Shown here piece by piece: positions 52,423 to 61,042 of a stretch of DNA of 64,000 nt. The notes beneath the pieces are model-generated. The model ran no database searches, was not told the DNA's origin, and saw only the letters and a program-made list of their open reading frames with translations. The DNA is from Pseudomonadota bacterium (GTDB lineage Bacteria; Desulfobacterota; Syntrophobacteria; Syntrophobacterales; Syntrophobacteraceae). The stretch is taken from positions 1-64,000 of the forward strand of contig JAEZHY010000126.1 of NCBI GenBank assembly GCA_023416335.1, read 5' to 3'. The position numbers and the translations under genes are program-made. Each line of letters starts with the position of its first letter. Position 1 is the stretch's first letter.

Positions 52423-54660
52423 TCACCCGATGTTTTCCGATTCCGCAGGCAAGGCTGTGAGGACACGCTCCGGAACAAGGGGCAGATCGCGAAGGCGACC
52501 TCCCAGTGCATTGCTCACTCCATTAACAACGGCGGCAGCCGTCGGCCCCATGGATGCCTCCCCTGCCCCAAGCGGCTTTTCCTCCGGACGGCCGATCAGG
52601 TGGACCTCCACTTTGGGCACTTCCGGAAACCGCAGGATCGGATAGCTGATCCAATCACGAGAAGTCACCCTGGTACGGTCGAATTTTATCGCCTCCATTA
52701 GCGTCCAGCTAACGGACTGAATTATGCCGCCTTCGATCTGCATTTCAAGGCCTTTGGGATTGACGATCTGCCCCGCATCCGCGGCGGCGACTATCCTCAA
52801 AACGGCAACAGCGCCCGTCTTGCGGTCTACCGTCACTTCAGCAACGCAGGCAACATAGCAGGAGAGATTCTTGTATTTTGCGAAACCGAACCCGCGGCCC
52901 CGCATTCCGTCGCTCTTGAAATCCTTTTCCCAGGGCGCCGCAGCGGCAACCTTTTCTATTACGGCCCGGGCCCGGGGATCTTTCAAATGCCGGAGCCTGA
53001 ATTCGACCGGATCGGCCCCGGAAGCGGCGGCCAGTTCATCCATGAAGCATTCGATCGCAAGTACGTTCCCATAAGCGCCGAGAGAGCGCAGGGCCGAGGT
53101 CCTGAGCGGCATCTCCTTAATGAGATGAAGGATGATCCTCCTGTTCGGAAAATCATAGAGCGGCACTTCATTGCGATCGGCACCTCCGGACGGCAGGGGG
53201 ATCGGCCGGACGGGCGCGGGGCTGAGAGGCCTGGCCAGGTATCGGGCGGCCAGAAGGTTAACGCCTCCCGGGATTCCGGGCCTGTCGTTATGAGTGTTGC
53301 TCCACACTTCATGCTGCCATTCGGCGATGCTGCCGTCCGCCGTGAGTCCGGCAGAGAGTTTCATTACCATCGCCGAGCCGAAGGGTTCCCAGGCAAATTC
53401 GTCGTCCCGCATCCACTGCACCTTGACCGGCCGACCCGGCAGGGCGCGGGCCAGGAGGGCGGCGTCGAGCGCGACGTCATCGGCTCCGTTGTGGCCGTAA
53501 CACCCCGATCCCTCAACATGCGCAACGGTCACGGCCTGCGGCTCCATTTCCATGACCGTCGCCAGGTCCCTCCGGAGCGGAAAGACTCCCTGCGTATGGG
53601 ACCAGACGCGGAGCCGGCCATCTTTCATTTCGGCAACGGCACAGGAAGACCCGATCGAACCATGGGCGCCATAGGATTTGGCATAGGTTGCGGAAACCCT
53701 CCGAGCGATTGCAGGCGTCGTCTCGGATTTCTTCTCATCGACCACCCCGCCCTCAGCCGGCTGCTCCTGCAGCCAGGCGGAGATCCTGTCGGATTCGGGA
53801 AGATCTTCGCCGGAAATCCATTTCGCTGAATTGCGCATGGCCTCGCCGGCCGCAATCGCCTGTTCTTCCCTGGCCGCTATTACGCCGAGGAAGCTGCCGT
53901 CCCTCACCACCGAAAGGACTCCCGGCATGCCCTTCACCGATGCGATATCAACGTCCGCCAGCCGGTCGCGCGGGCCCGGCGGGCGCACCACACGACCGAA
54001 AACCATTCCGGGAAATCTCAAATCCTGGACGTAAACAGAGCCGCCCGTTGCCTTCGCCGGAATATCGATGCGCGGCACGGACTTACCGACAACCGTATGC
54101 CCGGCCGTCTGCTTTGGCTGCACTCGCGAGGTAACCGGCCGGTGAAGGAAACCGCCTCTTGCAAGCTCTCCATATGAAAGTTGCGCGCCGGATGGGGAAA
54201 CAACGGCGCCATTGGCTGCCTTGAGCCGGTCGGACGGGACTCCGAGTTGTGCCGAAGCCTTTTCGATCAAGGCGGTGCGGGCTTCAGCGCAGGCATATCG
54301 AATCGCTGCACCGCCCTCCTCGATAGACCGGCTGCCGACGGTATACCCTTCGTCGGGCGTCCGCTCAGTGTCTCCGGAAACCATGCGAATATGGGAAAAC
54401 GGCACCGCCAGCTCCTCGGCTGCAATCTGGGCGAGCGCGGTCAAAATACCCTGGCCCAGTTCCACCTTCCCCGTAAAGATTGTCACCTTCCCATCAGGAT
54501 CGATTATCAGCCGGGCATCGAGCATGGGAGTTTCACCCGGGTGATCCGGCAATCCCGCTTCGGCCGGCCATGCAGAGTTCCCTGCCATGGTGAAAGAGAC
54601 GACAACACCGGCCGAGACCCTGCAGAATTCCCGTCGAGTGAGGTGCCCTCGCCTTTTCAT
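52423..54660 (-). CDS. iorB: Molybdenum hydroxylase large subunit, IorB-type (isoquinoline 1-oxidoreductase-like)
   Basis: 745 residues starting at the ATG at 54660 (ATGA overlap with iorA). The N-terminus has a twin-arginine signal, LTRREFCRVSAG, so the folded, cofactor-loaded complex is exported. The Mo-pterin domains include KVELGQGILTALAQIAAEEL, then SGDTERTPDEGYTVGSRSIE and the C-terminal GAGEASMGPTAAAVVNGV with the catalytic Glu. Members hydroxylate N-heterocycles or aldehydes. The substrate here is unknown. Electrons would go through the two-cluster IorA and then the cytochromes. Confidence 0.9.
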   Translation of the reverse strand: MKRRGHLTRREFCRVSAGVVVSFTMAGNSAWPAEAGLPDHPGETPMLDARLIIDPDGKVTIFTGKVELGQGILTALAQIAAEELAVPFSHIRMVSGDTERTPDEGYTVGSRSIEEGGAAIRYACAEARTALIEKASAQLGVPSDRLKAANGAVVSPSGAQLSYGELARGGFLHRPVTSRVQPKQTAGHTVVGKSVPRIDIPAKATGGSVYVQDLRFPGMVFGRVVRPPGPRDRLADVDIASVKGMPGVLSVVRDGSFLGVIAAREEQAIAAGEAMRNSAKWISGEDLPESDRISAWLQEQPAEGGVVDEKKSETTPAIARRVSATYAKSYGAHGSIGSSCAVAEMKDGRLRVWSHTQGVFPLRRDLATVMEMEPQAVTVAHVEGSGCYGHNGADDVALDAALLARALPGRPVKVQWMRDDEFAWEPFGSAMVMKLSAGLTADGSIAEWQHEVWSNTHNDRPGIPGGVNLLAARYLARPLSPAPVRPIPLPSGGADRNEVPLYDFPNRRIILHLIKEMPLRTSALRSLGAYGNVLAIECFMDELAAASGADPVEFRLRHLKDPRARAVIEKVAAAAPWEKDFKSDGMRGRGFGFAKYKNLSCYVACVAEVTVDRKTGAVAVLRIVAAADAGQIVNPKGLEMQIEGGIIQSVSWTLMEAIKFDRTRVTSRDWISYPILRFPEVPKVEVHLIGRPEEKPLGAGEASMGPTAAAVVNGVSNALGGRLRDLPLVPERVLTALPAESENIG

Positions 54661-55118
54661 CTCCTCATCTCCCGAGCTGCGCGCCGGACGGCGCGTACAA
54701 TGTTTTGATGAGTGCCGCACCTGCAGAGGTTGGGTGAAAGGGCCAGTCGAATCTGGTCTTCGGTCGGATCGGGGACCTTGTCCAGGAGCGCCTTGCTTCT
54801 GATGATCATGCCGTTCATGCAGTAGCCGCACTGTGCTGCCTGCTCTTCGATAAAGGCTTTTTGCAGCGGATAGGGATTTTCCAGAGTACCGAGCCCTTCC
54901 AGAGTAACAATGACTTTGCCTTCGGCCCTGCTGACAGGCGTGACGCAGGAGGCGACGGCCGAGCCGTCCATCAGGACCATGCAGGCGCCACATTGAGCAT
55001 AGCCGCAGCCGTACTTCGGCCCGTTCAATCCGAGGTCATTTCGGAGGACGTAGAGCAGGGGAGTTTCGGGGTCGGCTTCCGTTACTGCTGTTTTCCCATT
55101 TACGATCAGGACGATCAT
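54657..55118 (-). CDS. iorA: Molybdenum hydroxylase 2Fe-2S small subunit, IorA-type
   Basis: 153 residues; GAGGG precedes the ATG. The plant-type ferredoxin domain binds the first cluster (GCGYAQCGACMVLMDG) and a helical domain binds the second (CGYCMNGMI and LCRCGTH), in the pattern of Mo-hydroxylase small subunits. It shares a 4-nt overlap with iorB. There is no Tat signal of its own, so it probably travels with IorB. Confidence 0.95.
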   Translation of the reverse strand: MIVLIVNGKTAVTEADPETPLLYVLRNDLGLNGPKYGCGYAQCGACMVLMDGSAVASCVTPVSRAEGKVIVTLEGLGTLENPYPLQKAFIEEQAAQCGYCMNGMIIRSKALLDKVPDPTEDQIRLALSPNLCRCGTHQNIVRAVRRAAREMRR

Positions 55119-55214
55119 GATGCCCTCTTTGGTTGGGAATGACTTTCAGGGGCAGGACACGAGTACTTTAGTAATCGGAAGTCCGCGAGTCAAAGCCCGG
55201 GATGCCGGGGGAAA

Positions 55215-55332
55215 CTTCCGCAAAGATGTTGAGGCGCGGTTTCCGTCCGCGCCGACACCGCAAATACAAAAAGACAAAAGCTTACAACCACGAAAGGAAC
55301 GAAAATCACGAAAGGAAACAACAGGATAAGGT
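55215..55332 (-). repeat. Dispersed repeat family E, inverted copy
   Basis: Read on the minus strand it gives CCTGTTGTTTCCTTTCGTGA, TTTTCGTTCC and TTTCGTGGTTGTAAGC, then TTTTGTCTTTTTGTATTTGC and a GCG-rich end. Confidence 0.7.
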
Positions 55333-55452
55333 CGTAGGCGGCTTAAGTGCCAGCGGCGCCACACCCCTATTGAGAGACGGAGGCTGGAATCTTTTGTGGA
55401 TGGGTCTCCCTTACAATGGTGAAATGTAAAACAGGCAGACGGGAGTCGCGTA

Positions 55453-55482
55453 GGGTGGGCACAGAGCTTTACCGTGCCCACC
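55453..55482. repeat. Palindromic repeat family F
   Basis: GGTGGGCAC and GTGCCCACC (9 bp) flank an 11-nt loop, AGAGCTTTACC. The outer TAGGGTG side no longer pairs, since the right arm reads ACCGTCC. Confidence 0.65.
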
Positions 55483-55655
55483 GTCCGGCCCATTCGACTG
55501 ATATGGATGCGCTTTCTGTTGTACCCGTGTTCTTGAATCCGGGGGCGAAGCGCAAGAGACCGAACAAAATATGCTCGGCCGGCAACAAAGCCTCCAAACC
55601 GGATTGGAGCTTTTGAGTTTCCTTGATAACAGATCCCGAACCGCGATCAAAAACC

Positions 55656-55685
55656 GGTGGGCACGATAAAACCTGTGCCCACCCT
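55656..55685. repeat. Palindromic repeat family F
   Basis: GGTGGGCAC (55656-55664) and GTGCCCACC (55675-55683) with loop GATAAAACCT. The right side continues CTACGG as in the 50.5-kb copy. Confidence 0.65.
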
Positions 55686-55705
55686 ACGGACTGTGTGCAG
55701 GATTA

Positions 55706-57622
55706 CTAGAAATTTGAAAACTCTTCCATTGAGACCAGTCGCTCCGGTCCGGCCGCATCTTTTCTCATGCCGTTCCGACACTTTCCATTGGCTTTAAGTT
55801 TGGTCACGATCCTGCTTTCAGGGACAGAAAGAGCTTCCACCGGCCTTCCGGCGGATATCGTTCTTGGTGCGTTGCGGCCGGTTGTTTTTGAACCCTCCAC
55901 CAGAGACTTGAGCATTCCCACATAGGTCTTCAATTGACGTGCCTGGGCATTCATTTCCTCGGACGCCGAAGCCGATTCCTCCGCATTGGCGGCATTTTGC
56001 TGAACGACCTTGTCCATCTCGGCCACGGCTTTATTCACCTGCTCGATGCCCTGAGCCTGCTCAAGGGAAGCAGCGCTTATCTCGCCGACTAACTCCTTGG
56101 ATCTCCCCACGCTCGCGGCAGCCTCCCGGAATTCGTTTTCCGTCTTCACCACCAACTCCGAACCCTCTTTTATTTTCTTTACGGTCCCTTCTATAAGATT
56201 GGCGGTGGACTTGGCCGCTTCGGCCGCTCTCAGCGCAAGGTTTCGCACCTCGTCTGCGACCACGGCAAACCCGGCACCTGCCTCACCCGCCCGCGCCGCT
56301 TCAACCGCAGCGTTGAGGGCAAGCAGGTTCGTCTGGAAGGCGATTTCGTCTATTGTTTTGATTATCTTGGATGTTTCCTCGCTCGCTCTTGAAATCTCGC
56401 CCATCGACGTGGCCAGGCCTTCCATCGACTTGCCGGCCCTGGAAACAGTATCTTTGGTCACCGTCATCAGCTTGTCCGCCTGGGTGGCGTTGTCGGCATT
56501 CTGTTTCGTCATGGAGGCCATCTCCTCAAGAGAGGAGGAGGTCTCTTCGATCGATGCCGCCTGCTGTGAAGCCCCTTCAGCGAACCTCTGACTCGAAGAA
56601 GAAATGTTTTCGGCCGCCGTGGACACTTCCTGAACACTGCCGTTCAGGCCCCCTATCGTATTGAGAATCGGCTTGACTATCGAACGGGCAAGGCCGTATC
56701 CCATGAAGATCATCAGCAGGCCGACGATCAAAGCGGAAATCAGAACAGCCGAAATGACCGATTGCGACGTCTTTTCGAGGACGGTCCTGTCGACTCCGAT
56801 AAAAAGCATTCCGCCTATCTTGCCGTCGGCACCCTGCAGGGGCCAATAGGCAGTATTGTAGATGCGGCCGTCTATCGTATTCTTATTGAAGAACTTTTGC
56901 CCCTTGTTCAGCACCGTATCGATAATCACCGGATTGTCCAGCTTCGTCCCAACCATGCGCTTGCCATTCTTTTCGAGGGTGGTCGAAGCCCGCTCTTCAC
57001 TTTTGAATATGGTGCATTCCACGTTGAACTGCTGTTTGATCTTATCCACGAAGGCATTCGTTGCGGTAAGGTCGATCCCAGGAGTGACGGTTCCAACAAT
57101 ACGGCCGTCCACCTTGACCGGGGCCCCTGCCCTGATGGAGAATTTTACCACGGTCCCTTCTTCGATGCCTGCCGAGACTTCCCCGGCCAGCGCTTTTTTG
57201 ACATTGATCTGGTTTGCGACGCTGTCGCCCACTTTCTCAGAATGGCCGCGGGCTAGGACATTTCCGTTGACATCGGCAATAGTCAGTACCTCCAGGCTGT
57301 TGTTGCTAAGAAGCGTCCTGGCGATTTCCTGAAGAAGCTTTGTATCTTTGTCCGCAATGGCATCCGCCAGATCCGGGCGGGTGGAAAAGGAAAGAGCGTT
57401 TTTCTTGACCCTGTCCACCGCATCGTCCAATGCTTTTTGGACGGAGACGGCATTAAGGCTGATTCCATTTTCGGCCTGTTCGTCAAATCCTTTCGAAAAG
57501 AAATAATAGGCCGAAAAAAATGTGGTGCTGCCTACTATGAGAACGGTCAACAGTACAAGCCAGATCACTTTTGACGAGAATGAAAATGACGAGTTTTTCA
57601 GTTTCTCCGATTTTCCGAGCAT
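55706..57622 (-). CDS. Methyl-accepting chemotaxis protein with Cache-type sensor
   Basis: 638 residues from the ATG at 57622 (AGGAGG upstream). TM1 ([20 protein letters not shown]) is at about 18-37 and TM2 ([20 protein letters not shown]) near 292. Between them is a periplasmic domain of about 250 residues with the single-Cache pattern ([20 protein letters not shown], then [15 protein letters not shown] and [11 protein letters not shown]). The signalling tip is canonical ([20 protein letters not shown]). Such sensors bind carboxylates or amino acids. It shares most of its tip with the haem receptor at 31.7 kb, so the two probably feed the same kinase arrays. Confidence 0.95.
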   Translation of the reverse strand: MLGKSEKLKNSSFSFSSKVIWLVLLTVLIVGSTTFFSAYYFFSKGFDEQAENGISLNAVSVQKALDDAVDRVKKNALSFSTRPDLADAIADKDTKLLQEIARTLLSNNSLEVLTIADVNGNVLARGHSEKVGDSVANQINVKKALAGEVSAGIEEGTVVKFSIRAGAPVKVDGRIVGTVTPGIDLTATNAFVDKIKQQFNVECTIFKSEERASTTLEKNGKRMVGTKLDNPVIIDTVLNKGQKFFNKNTIDGRIYNTAYWPLQGADGKIGGMLFIGVDRTVLEKTSQSVISAVLISALIVGLLMIFMGYGLARSIVKPILNTIGGLNGSVQEVSTAAENISSSSQRFAEGASQQAASIEETSSSLEEMASMTKQNADNATQADKLMTVTKDTVSRAGKSMEGLATSMGEISRASEETSKIIKTIDEIAFQTNLLALNAAVEAARAGEAGAGFAVVADEVRNLALRAAEAAKSTANLIEGTVKKIKEGSELVVKTENEFREAAASVGRSKELVGEISAASLEQAQGIEQVNKAVAEMDKVVQQNAANAEESASASEEMNAQARQLKTYVGMLKSLVEGSKTTGRNAPRTISAGRPVEALSVPESRIVTKLKANGKCRNGMRKDAAGPERLVSMEEFSNF

Positions 57623-57722
57623 GTCTTTCCTCCTGGCGTTTGTGCGGCACCATGATGCAATACGAATAGGAAAATGAACAAATCGATGAAACGTCGCTGC
57701 CGTCCGTCCGAAGAATTCCAAA

Positions 57723-58321
57723 TATCAACGGCTATACTGCGCGTCGTAAATCTCTTTTGCAGGCTTTAATAAAGGAATCATCTTGCAGCTCCGAACAGAT
57801 TACCTGAATGAAGAACAGCCAATTCCAATTCCGAAGGACGCTTTGTCTGACTGCCGGTATGGATCGCGTTGAGCACCTTGCTCCCTGCATCCTTCCAGAT
57901 GCTTATTTAAAAGCTCGGCTGAAAATTCACAAACTTAAAACAAATTTATTGTGCAACTGATTTCTATGTCAGAAAGTCCGATGGGATAATCAAGATATGC
58001 TGAATTTGTAAACAGCTGCCGTCCGCCCGATTATTCCGGTAAGTCCGAACCGGGTTATCTGTCTTCCACCCGGTTATACACACAGGGTTCCTGCCGTTGT
58101 CTATAAATCAGCAATCGATATTATGTCGGAATAAATAATTCCCCGACTTGAGACCTTTAGTCATTTTTCTTATTGGACGGTTTTCGGCTTCGGCCTGAAT
58201 GGATGCCCCGAATGCCGATAAATCTGGAATCCGCAACTGATTATCGCCGGTGCGCTCGATCGTGATTATTAATGACCAAATCATGAAAGGAACATATCTC
58301 TTTGACATGGTGGGGGGACAG
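57723..58321. other. Intergenic region, no gene recognised
   Basis: About 600 bp between the divergent chemoreceptor and membrane-protein genes. AT-rich at 57900-58000 and 58085-58145. No repeat family or clear promoter seen. Confidence 0.45.
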
Positions 58322-58819
58322 ATGACTATCAGATCTTATGTGAAATTGACTCTATTGACCGGACTCGTTGCAATTTCGCTCGGGGGGTTTCTGCTGCACG
58401 CGCGCATACATCCCCCGTCACAAAACACGTCGAATCTCATCCCGTTAATATCGGGAATTCTTAGCGTTATAGTCGTGCCGCTGCTGTTTGCCGGCAAGAA
58501 AACCATCAGCTACGGTTACACCCTGAATGGATTTCAGGTGATTATCGGAAGCATCGCAATGGCTCATTTTGCGGCTGCTCATTGGCCTCAGCCCGCAACT
58601 GTCGAAGCGGTCGTCCTGAAAACAACCCTGCCCGACATCGTGGTCCTCTGGACCAAATTCTTCATCGGCAAAGCCATCTTCGACCTGGAACTCTTCGGAT
58701 ACGATCCCAACAGGAATAAGGCGGGAAAGAGCTATCGTTATCCGAATACCGGCTGGTGGCTGATTCATCTTGCGGCAGTAAGTATCGTTTATACTCTCGG
58801 CGGTCTGCTCTGGAGGTAG
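58322..58819 (+). CDS. Integral membrane protein of unknown function
   Basis: 165 residues from an ATG behind GGGGGG. Four hydrophobic segments are visible (LTLLTGLVAISLGGFLLHA, then LIPLISGILSVIVVPLLFAG, FQVIIGSIAMAHFAAAHWP and LIHLAAVSIVYTLGGLLW) with a polar loop YDPNRNKAGKSYRYPNTG before the last. No family recognised. A 31-residue hydrophobic peptide is encoded directly after it. Confidence 0.75.
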   Translation: MTIRSYVKLTLLTGLVAISLGGFLLHARIHPPSQNTSNLIPLISGILSVIVVPLLFAGKKTISYGYTLNGFQVIIGSIAMAHFAAAHWPQPATVEAVVLKTTLPDIVVLWTKFFIGKAIFDLELFGYDPNRNKAGKSYRYPNTGWWLIHLAAVSIVYTLGGLLWR

Positions 58820-58821
58820 TC

Positions 58822-58917
58822 TTGAATAAGTTCAAAATGTTTTCCAGAAACTGGTGGATCCTGCACGTCCTGGCTATCGCGTTTTTCTTTTATCTGGGTC
58901 ACGCGGTTCATTTTTGA
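58822..58917 (+). CDS. 31-residue single-helix membrane peptide
   Basis: A TTG start lies 5-6 nt after a near-perfect ribosome site GGAGGT, which overlaps the end of the previous gene. The peptide has a polar start (MNKFKMFSRN) and one membrane helix (WWILHVLAIAFFFYLGHAVH), then stops. The tight linkage suggests a small partner of the upstream membrane protein. Confidence 0.55.
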   Translation: MNKFKMFSRNWWILHVLAIAFFFYLGHAVHF

Positions 58918-58948
58918 CGGGGCATGGTCTCCCCGGATGCAGGCTAAC

Positions 58949-59040
58949 AGTTGTCGATGCGAGGAAATACACCGCTGGATCCCAAGGTCCGTCTTGGGAA
59001 CCCCGCCCCGGCAGGCCGGATAGTATCCGGTACGTGCTGT
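58949..59040 (+). repeat. Dispersed repeat family D, copy 2
   Basis: Matches 7145-7238; the inner hairpin keeps most pairs (GGATCCCAAGG-TCCG-TCTTGGGAACC). Confidence 0.8.
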
Positions 59041-59113
59041 GCCGCTCAGGGCAACTCTATCGCAGTTCTGCGCATTGCACCCGGATACAATTTCGGCCAC
59101 CCAAGCTGATATC

Positions 59114-59268
59114 GGGTGGCCCAGGCAACAGGCTTTAACGTTGCCTGGGTCCGGAGGACAAGAGGCTTCGCGTAGAATCACCAGTCCCTCTTGCCTGCGG
59201 CAGGGGCAACCAAAACCACGTTACCCGTGTCACCCATGGTTTGGTTCCGAGCGCAAGGCGATGGGCAC
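59114..59268 (+). repeat. Dispersed repeat family C, copy 2
   Basis: Nearly identical to 6982-7135. Here C follows D, whereas at 7 kb C precedes D, so the blocks behave as separate units. Confidence 0.8.
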
Positions 59269-59289
59269 GAAAGCGTTGTGCCCACCCCT

Positions 59290-59745
59290 CAACCTTATCT
59301 CATTGTTTTCTTACGTGATTTTCGTACTACTATTGGTCGTTTTCTTGTTTTTTGAACAAGATTTTTTATGCTGCCTGTCTTAACTCGTTTAATATCAAAC
59401 TCTTAGGTACACTTTAAGCCGAGGAGAACTGAACGGACTTTCGTGTGTTTCGTACTCGTATCGCTCATCAAAAAAGCGATGGGTTGCGCTCCGAGACCGT
59501 GTCGTTGCCGACCGGGGTTGAGATGGTTTTCATCGACAAAACGACACGGTCTCTCCGCTCCACCCATCCTTATCTATTGTTTTCTTTCGTGATTTTCGTG
59601 TATTTCGTGGTTAAGGGTTTTGTTTTTGAATTTTGGTTGCGGCTGTGCTGCCCCAAGCTTTTCGTGGTTGAAAGCTTTTGTCTTTTTGTATTTGCGGTAC
59701 CGGCACGGTCGGGAAACCGCGCCTCAACATCTTCGATTGAAGTTT
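59290..59745 (+). repeat. Dispersed repeat family E, long copy with nested palindrome
   Basis: The small stem is CTTGTT/AACAAG (59344-59360). The nested palindrome GAGACCGTGTCGTT (59493-59506) with AACGACACGGTCTC (59540-59553) is a perfect 14-bp stem, enclosed by GATGGGT and ACCCATC. The TTGTTTTCTTTCGTG core and GGCTGTGCTGCCCCAAG follow. Confidence 0.8.
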
Positions 59746-59754
59746 TATAAGAGC

Positions 59755-59960
59755 ACGTTGATTTCGTGTGTTTTGTTCTCGTATCGCTCATTCAAAAAGC
59801 GATGGGTTGCGCTCCGAGACTCTATCCTATTGTTTTCTTTCGTGATGTTCGTGTATTTCGTGGTTAAGGGTTTTGTTTTTGAATTTTGGTTGCGGCTGTG
59901 CTGCCCCAAGTATTTCGTGGTTGCGGGCTTTTGTCTTTTCGTATTCCTGGTTGCGGCTCA
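59755..59960 (+). repeat. Dispersed repeat family E, tandem second copy lacking the nested palindrome
   Basis: Repeats ATCGCTCATTCAAAAAGCGA and the TTGTTTTCTTTCGTG core almost exactly as in 59460-59680, but GAGAC is followed directly by TCTATCC, so the palindrome seen in the other copies is missing. Confidence 0.75.
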
Positions 59961-59974
59961 CTCCGCATTCTTGC

Positions 59975-61012
59975 CTACAGGTTCCGTGCTCTTGCCTGGA
60001 TCAGTTCGGCTACGATACTGACTGCGATCTCCTCCGGGGTTTCAGCCCTGATGTCCAGCCCAATGGGTGCGTGGACCCTGGCGAAATCGTTTTCGTCGAA
60101 TCCTTCTCGGGCAAGAACCTCAAAAGTTGCATCCCGTTTCTTCCGGCTGCCGATCATTCCGATGTATCCCGCATCGGTTCTCAACGCCTGTTCGAGTACC
60201 GTTTTGTCGTGAACATGGCCGCGGGTCACGATTACGATATAACTGTCCCTGTCGATCTGCAGGCCCTTCATGGCTTCGTCGAACGATTCCAGAACCAGAA
60301 TTTCATCGGAGGTGCGAAGACGTTCCCGACTGGCAAATTCTTCCCGGTCGTCGAGAACCACGGTGCGAAAGCCGACGAAGGCGGTCAGTTCCGCCAGTTT
60401 CTGCCCCACGTGACCAGCCCCGAAAATATATGCTGCCCCTCCAGATGAGAGCGGTTCGATGTAGAAGCGCTTTTCTCCGTACGCAACAACATCCGGCTGC
60501 GTACTGACCTCCACGAGCAATTCCCTGAACCGCGCCACTCCCTCGGCTTCCAGCGAGGCGTTGCCGTCATTGAATATATACGTCTGGGGGGCGGTTTCGC
60601 CGACCTCGCCGTCGGGGAGCCGCATGACCAGCCATGCACGCTTTCTGGAATCCAGCGACGTCTTCACGTCTTCATAAAGGGCACGCCGGTCGTCCCGTGA
60701 TCCGTCTTCATAGTGAAGGAGCACGTCCACGTCTCCTCCGCAGATCATCCCGATGGGAACTTTCCCGTCGCGGTTGAGAGAGAATCTGCTCACGAGGGTT
60801 TTTCGGGATGAAAAAATCTCCGCTGCCCGCTTCTGAACAGTAGCTTCAAGGATCCCTCCCCCGACACTGCCGATTATCGAGCCGTCCTCCCGTACGATCA
60901 TGCGCGAACCGACGCCCCGCGGCGCCGACCCGCACCGGTGGAGAATCGTAGCAACGACAAAGCTCTCCTTCGCCTGCAGCAGCTTCACCATGTCCTTGAA
61001 TATGTTCATCAT
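59975..61012 (-). CDS. XdhC-family molybdenum hydroxylase maturation protein
   Basis: 345 residues, with GAGGAG before the ATG. The N-terminal XdhC/CoxI domain has ILHRCGSAPRGVGSRMIV and SVGGGILEATV, then PIGMICGGDVDVLL. The C-terminal Rossmann domain has AAYIFGAGHVGQKLAEL and ends VHAPIGLDIRAETPEEIAVS. XdhC proteins sulfurate and insert the Mo cofactor into hydroxylases and stay in the cytoplasm. The likely client is IorAB at 52-55 kb, before its Tat export. Confidence 0.93.
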   Translation of the reverse strand: MMNIFKDMVKLLQAKESFVVATILHRCGSAPRGVGSRMIVREDGSIIGSVGGGILEATVQKRAAEIFSSRKTLVSRFSLNRDGKVPIGMICGGDVDVLLHYEDGSRDDRRALYEDVKTSLDSRKRAWLVMRLPDGEVGETAPQTYIFNDGNASLEAEGVARFRELLVEVSTQPDVVAYGEKRFYIEPLSSGGAAYIFGAGHVGQKLAELTAFVGFRTVVLDDREEFASRERLRTSDEILVLESFDEAMKGLQIDRDSYIVIVTRGHVHDKTVLEQALRTDAGYIGMIGSRKKRDATFEVLAREGFDENDFARVHAPIGLDIRAETPEEIAVSIVAELIQARARNL

Positions 61013-61042
61013 GAGACTCCTCGATCTCTCACCGGAGATATT

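Larger units (their letters stand above)
55144..55705. other. Intergenic region of repeats
   Basis: Holds an inverted family E unit at about 55215-55332 and two family F palindromes (55453-55482 and 55656-55685). No supported gene. Confidence 0.6.
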
